NCBI GenBank assembly: GCA_964034945.1
Contig: OZ035961.1
Coordinates: forward strand, 92,997,491-93,061,490
Direction of reading: 5' to 3'
Source of the DNA: Chrysopilus asiliformis
Lineage: Eukaryota; Arthropoda; Insecta; Diptera; Rhagionidae
DNA: 64,000 nt
Below, one piece after another: positions 56,885 to 64,000 of this stretch (position 1 is its first letter; every line of letters begins with the position of its first letter). Position numbers and translations under genes: made by a program. The notes beneath the pieces were generated by a model that had not been told where the DNA came from, searched no databases, and was given only the letters and a program-made list of their open reading frames with translations.

Positions 56885-57345
56885 AAAAACCATAAATAAC
56901 TTAAAAACTTTTCGGAAAAAACGTTATCCTTACAGGACCTTCCGTTTAGAATTTGAAAAATCTAACACCGGATTCGCGATCAGTGACCCCGGAAACCCCC
57001 TTAGGCAGATTTTTTCCGGGAAAAACGGAAAAAGGATATTTTCTTTATCCTTGCAGGACCTTCCGTTTCGAATTTTGAAAATCTAATACTGGATTAGTGG
57101 TCAGCGACCCTGAAAACCGTCCAAAGCCAGTTTTTGTGAGGAAAAATGGGAAAAAGGATATTTATTATCCTTACAGGACCTACCGTTTCGAATTTTAAAA
57201 ATCTAACATAGCTAAAAACTTGCTCCTGGCAACGCAGATCATTTTGCAAAAAACCGCGTAAAAATCGGTCCAGTAGTTTTTGAGTTTTGTAATCTCAAAT
57301 CAACAGACCAACCAACCAACAAACTTCCATTTTTATATATATAGC
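56885..57345 (-). repeat. Dispersed repeat of the 4081 family, minus strand, inside Transib
   Basis: Three units of about 115 bp carry ATCCTTACAGGACCTTCCGT, the inverse of the 4253-4540 units. They are followed by CTGGCAACGCAGATC, AAAAATCGGTCCAGTAGTTT and the end TATATATATAGCT. It lies wholly within 55634-57873. Confidence 0.65.
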
Positions 57346-57878
57346 TTAATGAAAACGCCGCTAGCGCCTCAATACGGGTACTTACGGCAACAAAACCATA
57401 TATGGAATTAAAGGTAATTGTTGTGGCTATAACTTAAAAAAAATTTCAACTTGACGTCTGTTGACGGGCACAAGTTATGATTTTTCAAACTTCAAATTTA
57501 GATGAAAAAAGTGTTCCTAATAAATATTTAATTATAATTAACTTATAAATAGTTGATGTTCCAAATTAACTCAGAATTTTAGGGAAAGATCCACTCATTC
57601 AAATAAAAAAAAACGAATGTAAAATCTTAGAAAATGTGAAAGTTGTGTTCACTTAAAGTTGGTAAAAAATCAAGAAATTTACTTTTTGGCAAAATTTAAA
57701 AAAAGTTTCTAGTTCAATGCTTCCGCAAAGACACATTTTTAAAGATATTGACCTAATATTTTTTATTCCCGACTTTTGAACTATTTACTATCAAATTTGA
57801 TCAAAAAAAATCAAATTGGTTACCACAAAAAAATTGAATTTTGGCCAATGGATTTTAATCCTGAACCACTGTGCGCCG

Positions 57879-58113
57879 TTGGATTTCTTTTTATGGGGTT
57901 ATGTTAAGTCGTTGGTTTATGCCAACAAGCCAACAACGTGAGAGAAGCTCAGAAACAATATCGAACGCGAAATTGACAACGTCCCGGCCGATATGTGTGG
58001 AAGAGTGGTGGAAAATTGGCTCCAAAGAAGCAATCAGCAAACGTGCTCGCGGTGGCCATATGAACGACATAGAATTTCATACTTAAATGTAACATGTCCA
58101 CTACACCTAAAAT
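57879..58113 (+). pseudogene. Mariner-like transposase C-terminus
   Basis: Continues the interrupted frame: LDFFLWGYVKSLVYANKP, then a nonsense codon, then EKLRNNIEREIDNVPADMCG and VENWLQR, ending near 58113. LTPLDFFLWGYVK follows the last catalytic acidic region in this transposase group. Confidence 0.75.
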
Positions 58114-58192
58114 AAAATTCAGCCCGATATCTCAATTATTCTGTGTTTTATTTAAATATAAAATTGTTATGTCCTTATTGAAACACCCGATA

Positions 58193-59200
58193 CTAGCTTG
58201 CATACCCGGTGTTTACGGGTAAAAGATTTTTGCATTAGTTTTTACCACAAAAAAAACGAGAAATAACTTATTTTTTTTTAGAAAAATCCGTATACTTTCA
58301 GGATTGAAATGTCAAATATTGAAATTCTAACATCAGATTTTCGAAAAGGAATTCGTAATTTTTCACAACAAAAAATATCAGTTTTGATAAAATTTGCCTC
58401 TTTAATATTTAGTTTCGGAAAAAATATGTAAAAATTATCTTTTTTCCAATATCTCAAGAACCGCTAAAGTTACGTAAAAACCATTCAAAGAAAAAAAATG
58501 CAGAAAATTTTATTTCTTTTGAATTTTGTTATATCAATTTTTCCCCAAATGCGCATAGTTTTCGAGAAATTTTCAAATAAAAATTATTTTATTTAAATAT
58601 GTTAAAAACCTTAACCTCTAACCGGAATATTTCCGAAAAAAATTCACCAAAATATGAATTTCAACTTGCGACAGACCGTAACCAAGACAACGTACAGGGC
58701 TAAATTTTTTCCAGCATGTAAAGCGATAACTTACAAAAGTCAGTGTAACACGTTCCGGCGATTTCCGGCGATTAAAATTGTTACCCGTTATAAACAAGCG
58801 AATTCCCTGAAGCCCGCCTTTTGTCGGACATTCCGGCCAGAGGGTTAAGAGATACGTAAAAACCGTTAAAGCAATAAATGTAGAAAATTTTATATCCTGT
58901 AAATCCTGTTATATTCATTTTTCCCAAAACCGCGTAGATTTCGAAATTTTTTCAAAAAACCATATTTTCACAAAAAAAATTGTATGGGATGTATGGATGA
59001 TAAAATGTTCTTTTTTCCCGATTTTCTTGTAAAAGGTATGTTATATCGAAAAACTTATAAAGATGAAAAGTGTTTAGAATATGATTTTGCATATCTTCGC
59101 TATGTATCATAATTCAATTGGACAACTCTATTACATCTTCTCGATATAAACATTTCATTTTGTAGGAGTTTGTCGATGATGGTGCGTTTTATCACAAGTT
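58193..59200 (-). mobile_element. Second Helitron-type 3' end, abutting the mariner element
   Basis: On the minus strand: stem ACCCG, 7-nt loop, CGGGT, then TATGCAAG, CTAG and T. The stem and tail match the terminus at 48479, but the loop differs. The end lies directly against the mariner-flanking TA. The body to the right is degenerate repeat DNA; its 5' end (about 59200) is only a guess. Confidence 0.45.
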
Positions 59201-59204
59201 AAAG

Positions 59205-62200
59205 AAAATATTTAAAAATTCCATCCTGTTTGAGAAAACTAAACCACATGGAAAAAGATTTAGTGGTCTTTTTTGCCAAAAAAAAAGAAATAAATAAAAA
59301 TTCGCTTTTCGTGTTTAATGAAATATTAATTAATCAAAATACCCACAAGTATTAAAAACAAATCCATAAAATTTCATGCTTTGCTTTTTTTTCATTACGT
59401 AATTAAAAAGCGAAGTTAATTGCGTTGAAAATTTACAATCGCATAGTTTAACAAAGAACCAATAAATGTTTTTAAAAAATGCACATTAATAAAACTTGAG
59501 AGATGCTTGTTTGTAATTCAGAAGTTTATCAAAACAAAATTATAAAATTTAGAAGGAAATTCCCATCAAATTTTATATTCAAACGCATAAACATCAAATT
59601 GTGGTTTGCGGTTAGTAAAGCTGTTAATGTTTCAAAGGGTGAAAACCGAAGACATGCGAATTTTGTATTGAAATGTCGTGCTGGATTTGTACTTAATTAA
59701 TGGTTTTCCCATTAGTCATATAGAGAGACTAGCGTCAAGATCCAGTATTCAATTTTCATTTGAAAATTCTACGGTATTTCACTTAGGGATGAGGTTTTAC
59801 TTGAAACGACTTGACCGATTTTAACAGAATATTTTTTCTTTATTTCCAGCCGCAAACGACTGAATTGTGACAATTTTTCAGCAGCTTTAACTGGGAGGAC
59901 AACTTAAGTTAGAAATAGTAAAAATTCGATGTGTGAAACTGTTTACTGGCAAGTGTTCGATCATCATAAATCAGTAATGTTTCTAATAGTTAACTCGATC
60001 AACCTTGAACACATTAATTAAGTCTAAATTATAGTAACGGCCAGCCGTCTTGAAGATTCATTCAATGTGCTAAATAAATGTTAACGAATAATATGTTCAT
60101 ATATTGCAAAAAAAGAAGAAAAAAAGAAACAAATTAAAAAGTTGCATCTTCTTAAGGTTTAATTAATCTCATTGAAAATTAAAACGATATTCAGGTTAAA
60201 CAATTCAACTGAAAAAACCGAAACGAAAAAAAACGATCGATTCAGTTAGAACGCAAAGTTCATTTTGTACTTATAGAAAATTAATTGGTTACATCGGAAT
60301 AGACATTTATCTAATTATCAGCATAGCCAAAGCATATAATAAACATGAATGGATGGTGGTAGTAAGTATTCTGCGCATGTTGAGTGCATGTCATGTCGTC
60401 TTACGGACAAGTGGATCCAATGATCCTTTCGCTGACCTTAATATTAGCATAAGAGGCTGGCTGAATCAACAACAAATCTTCATATTTTGCTATTATAGAT
60501 GAGAATTAGAGTCGGTTGTTGTATCTATCGAATTAATCACATAAAGAGCATCGTTCGACTTTTCTCATTGTGTGCATCGAATGTCGATTTGATCTGACCT
60601 GTCTTGCACCTGGTCTGCCAGAGTCCCTCCCCTTTCTTAAAATCTGAATCATCTAAGGCTGGAGGTAAAAAAAATCTCATGGGATCACCAATTGACTTTT
60701 GTAGACACGTACAACAAATTAAAATTATGATATTCGCATTTTCTGGTGAATGGCAAAAAAAAATTAATTAATGGCACAAGGAAAAATGTGGGAAATTTTA
60801 TTGTCAAAAAAAGTGCTAAAAAAATTGCAAAATGGTGAATTTGATTTGCAAAATTGTGAATTTAGACTTATGTTTTATGAAAACCAAAATGATAAAATTT
60901 TTCGTGAAAACTGCAAGATTCCCATTCTGATACAACGAAAAAATGGAAACTTGTCATAACATTTGTATTTAATGTAGATTTTTTTACGGTGCTAGCAGGA
61001 GACGAAAACTTTTGTCATCGAGGAAAAATTTAAAATGTCAAAAGCAAAAAGAGCGAGTGGGAAACATTCGAGAGTTGGAAATTTCCATTCAGCGTCGAAT
61101 TTAGGATAAACTGAAATGAAAAAAATGATAAATTATGGGTGAAAATCAAAGGAAAACGCTTTTTGTGGAACCTGATTTGATGACCAGTTGACACTCGGCT
61201 AGTTGCTAGTTGACAAAACGGACAATCATGGGCGTCCGCAGCATTTTTTCCAGAAAGGCCCAATATTTAGTTTCCCCGGTACGCTGGTATAACAAGCCTA
61301 AATACACTGCTTTCCCATGCCGGTACGTGCGGACACTTATGCGGATATAAGTTGGAAGTTTTCAATTTGTTTGACGCAAGTTCAAAAAGCCTCTGACCAT
61401 TTACTAGCGCCAGCTACTGTCAACAAGCAACTAACCAAATGTCAACTGAGCAATATAGTACTGTATTTTTCTGAAAGGTTGATAAGCTAACATACAGCTA
61501 AACTAATTCATTGAAATTTAAAAATATTTAAAAAAACGACTAAAGTTGACTTATAGTCGTCCAAAAGTTTGAGGGTCAAAAATTGTCATGAAAACCATAT
61601 TTGTTTAATACTGGTACGTGCATGGAACTAAAATATAACTAGTACAACTTCTCAAGCTAAATATGGTTTATTTTCATTGACGGAGCAGCTAATGCTCACC
61701 GGATGACCACAAAAACTGAGTCACGTGAGTCAAATTGAAAGAAAGTGTAGAAACAGAAACTTTGTCAGGTCGTCGGGCAGGTAACATCAAGTGGGTTGTC
61801 CCGCTAAAGTAGATTGCCCCGATTTCTTGAAACAATAAAATCTTCATAAATTTCCTTAGCTGATGGCAGTTGCTGCTGTTGCCCTGCGCTTCAAGTTCGC
61901 GCGCATTTCAGATCAATCGAGGAGCTCCACATTTTCACATTTTGAAGGTGTCTGAACGCTGTGCGGAGCCCCGAAGCAAAGTTTTGGCTTAAAGTTGCCA
62001 TTATTGATGATAAACAGTGTGACGGTTTGAACACCTTTGGCCCCAAACACCGCGACCGATGGTATGCGTACATCAGACATATGTAGGTGATCGCGAATTT
62101 CAGCCCCAACGGCAATAAAATATATGTTAAATTTATGCTTTGATTTGATCGCTAAGTCGTATGTCGGCGAAAATATCTTCAGGCAGTTGTATGTACTCAG

Positions 62201-63495
62201 TGATGTATTCACGTATGGAACTAAACGAATTCAAGGTTATTCGCATTTAGGTTATGTAATCTTTTGCTCGATCTCATCGGCAGTAATTTTCTACTCACTC
62301 GTTTATTGCCTGGGATGTGAGAATTACGGTTGATTGGTACCTGTTCAACTTAACGGGGAATATTTTCAATGCAGAACTTTTGACTGACGGTAATTTTATT
62401 ACAGGTATGTAGCGATATGTTCAAAACAAAACTGTGACATCTATAGCGCTATTCAAGGATAGAAATGTGATTCGTTTCTTAGAAATTTCATTTAAAGAGT
62501 GAGTAATCGGGATCCTCCTAATATTTTATTCTCTTTCCAAGGGTAAAATTGCTAGGTCAATTTAGAGAAATTTCACGACACATTATAACGTTTTGCGGTT
62601 ACTTTAAATAATTTGGTTTTTATTTTAAAAATTTTCGCCTTAAATTGTAGGCCAGCAATGAGATACAATGACTTTTTATTCCTAGTTTAAAAATATTATA
62701 AAGTTTAATTTAGTGGTACAGCGATTAGAGTGAGATAAAAATTCTGTTATTGGGTGTGCGAATTATACAGGAGTGCATTTATAGAGTTTTATAGTTACAA
62801 GTTTGGACGCTGTTGCTTGAGGGTGCTTCCTCGCATCGTTTGTCTTGACTGACTGACTCATCAACGCCCGTCCCAAGTCCCTGGTGCTAGAAATCTGAAA
62901 TTTTCACAGTATGCTCTCATCCTCTCGTGGACGTTTTTCGAAATTTCAACCCTAACACGCCGTCCAGACCTGCCGGAAACTCTGACATAGATGTTAGCAC
63001 AAATGTCATTAGAAAAGTCTGTTGTGACGTAGGTGGGCTGCTGATTCTGGCATGACATTTCAGTTCCAGAAATGCGTTGAGCAATAAACAACTCAGAGTA
63101 GTAAATATGACGATCTGTGATTTCACTTTTTTCTTTAAAATCTCCGCACTAAAATGAAATTCGGCATCCTGCTGCCCCCACGATGCATTTTTCAAATCAT
63201 TTCTTTGTAAAAATTACTTTTAAACAGTATTCGTTTATAACACACAGCCACTCTGCACGTGAAAAATTAGAATCCGCCATCTTAAATTCCATTTATGTCC
63301 CCATTTATATTAGCAAAGATGTCAGCAAAAAATGTTAGACTTTTATGTCGTGACAGCTGACATTTCAATCTTCACTAGACATAACATCAGACGTGACAGC
63401 GACACTGACATCATTCATGGCAGGTGTGGATTAGTAGTTAGCAGGTAAACGATAGGTTGATGCTCGTTAGGAGGCTGACAACTCTCACCCGGGGG
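59205..63495. other. Stretch without confirmed gene
   Basis: Minus-strand open stretches at 61913-62212 and 62917-63195 start at non-ATG codons. They lie in less AT-rich DNA but match no family I know. A cluster of GTGACAGCTGACAT-like phrases occurs at 63345-63410. No transposon ends were identified. Confidence 0.35.
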
Positions 63496-63499
63496 ATTT

Positions 63500-63790
63500 A
63501 TGGGTCGCTGACCTCGAATGTGGTGTTAAAATTTTAAAATTCGTATAGGATAGTCTTGTAACAATAAGGCAAATATCCCTTTTCCTATTTTTCCTCCGAA
63601 AAATTGGCATTAGGGGGTTTTCGGGGTCGCTGAATAAGGCAAATATCCTTTCCTCAAACGGTTTTCGGAGTCGCTCATTTCGAATCTGGTGTTAGAATTT
63701 TACAATTCGAAGCGGAAGGTCCTGTAAGGATAACGGAAATTTTCTTTTTGCCATTTTTACCTAAAATGGAATTCCTGAAAGGAAAAAGTT
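63500..63790 (+). repeat. Dispersed repeat, fourth copy of the 4081 family
   Basis: Contains GGTCGCTGACCTCGAATGTG, TTTCGGGGTCGCTGAATAAG and GAAGGTCCTGTAAGGATAAC in tandem-like order, with two or three degenerate units. Confidence 0.65.
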
Positions 63791-64000
63791 TTTTTCCTAA
63801 AGATTTTAAGTTATTTCTAGGGGTTTTTTATGAAAAAAAAAACTCGTGCAAAAATTTTTAACGGCGCAACGACGAGTAGACAGTATAGGAGCTTAGGGGA
63901 TGTCCATAATATACATCATGCTAATTTTCGGAAAAATTGTCCATGTCCAAATGTACCACGCAATTTTCCTTTATAAAGTTTAAGAATATTTGTGGGAACA

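Larger units (their letters stand above)
55634..57873 (-). mobile_element. Transib element with RSS-like ends and CGCCG duplication
   Basis: CGCCG at 55629-55633 and 57874-57878 flank 2,240 bp. Both ends begin CACAGTGGTTC. Farther in, CTATTGGTCAAAATTCAAT pairs with CCATTGGCCAAAATTCAAT in the other arm. CACWRTG ends and a 5-bp duplication fitting CGNCG are diagnostic of Transib. The minus strand keeps part of the transposase (56040-56378). A foreign repeat (56885-57345) and a tandem repeat (56581-56690) have replaced or interrupted the rest. It interrupts a mariner-like transposase between the codons for DLTP and LDFF, fixing both ends exactly. Confidence 0.88.
55241..58190 (+). mobile_element. 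Mariner-like element, internally deleted and interrupted
   Basis: TA at 55239-55240 and 58191-58192 flank ends that share GGGTSTTTCAATAAGGACAT and continue with AACAATTTT, a TIR of about 46 bp. Removing the Transib insertion (55634-57878 with one duplication) leaves about 700 bp. This comprises an N-terminal transposase start, a 144-bp tandem duplication and a C-terminal fragment. The transposase core has been lost. Confidence 0.85.

Noticed and set aside
61913..62212. 99-codon minus-strand open stretch in less AT-rich DNA
   Set aside because: It starts at GTG, no splice partner or family resemblance was found, and another frame overlaps it. It might be an exon, but I cannot support it.
62917..63195. 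Minus-strand stretch with a hydrophobic segment like a signal peptide
   Set aside because: The first codon is TTG, no ATG precedes the hydrophobic part, and the frame has no recognised domain.

Overview
The window looks like nuclear DNA from a dipteran insect, probably a nematoceran such as a fungus gnat or gall midge. Three things suggest this. The intergenic DNA is very AT-rich. The split genes have GT-AG introns from 62 bp to about 1.5 kb. The proteins closely resemble Drosophila Atf6, Sin1 and the aquaporin Drip. The dipteran call is inference. There is no operon, no bacterial gene and no virus.

Four conserved genes are supported, all between about 23 and 44 kb, plus one candidate small gene. 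Atf6 (minus strand, 23225-26081, three exons, 747 aa) is the membrane-tethered bZIP sensor of ER stress. Head-to-head with it, across about 2 kb holding two DNA-transposon relics, lies a candidate two-exon gene of 74 aa (27834-28120). It ends only 123 bp before Sin1 (plus strand, 28244-29956, two exons, 538 aa), the CRIM/PH subunit of TORC2. Next is a SMYD4-like TPR/MYND/SET protein lysine methyltransferase (plus strand, 36973-42016, seven exons, 643 aa). It converges on the last four exons of a Drip-like water channel (minus strand, 42882-43803); the 5' exons of that gene were not found. No functional link between these neighbours is evident. Atf6 and Sin1 both act in stress and growth signalling, but their proximity may be chance.

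The rest of the window is largely a graveyard of DNA transposons, many with terminal inverted repeats (TIRs) and target-site duplications (TSDs) that can still be read. They are: piggyBac-like MITEs with TTAA TSDs (4-122, 1636-1857); PIF/Harbinger-like elements (2717-3517; 49450-50417, with a TAA TSD and a transposase fragment); TA-flanked MITEs (5806-6008, 26274-26593, 35258-36611) and a mariner-like element (55241-58190); hAT elements with perfect 8-bp TSDs (22091-22694, 33836-34770); Helitron-type 3' ends (48479, 58193); and two Transib-like elements (40118-40835, 55634-57873). Several dispersed families of unknown class recur across the window, together with long perfect hairpins and TCCG/TGTC microsatellites.

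The most interesting content is the Transib pair. Both begin and end with CACAGTG, the heptamer of V(D)J recombination signals, and both are flanked by perfect GC-rich 5-bp TSDs (CGTCC, CGCCG). One keeps a C-terminal transposase remnant resembling the RAG1 segment around its catalytic glutamate. That element sits inside a mariner relic, which abuts a Helitron end, giving a readable insertion history. The stretches 0.1-1.6, 6.2-11.3, 14.2-16, 19.4-21.5, 30-32, 45-48.4, 50.4-52.2, 53.5-55.2 and 58.2-63.5 kb show no gene that I can support.
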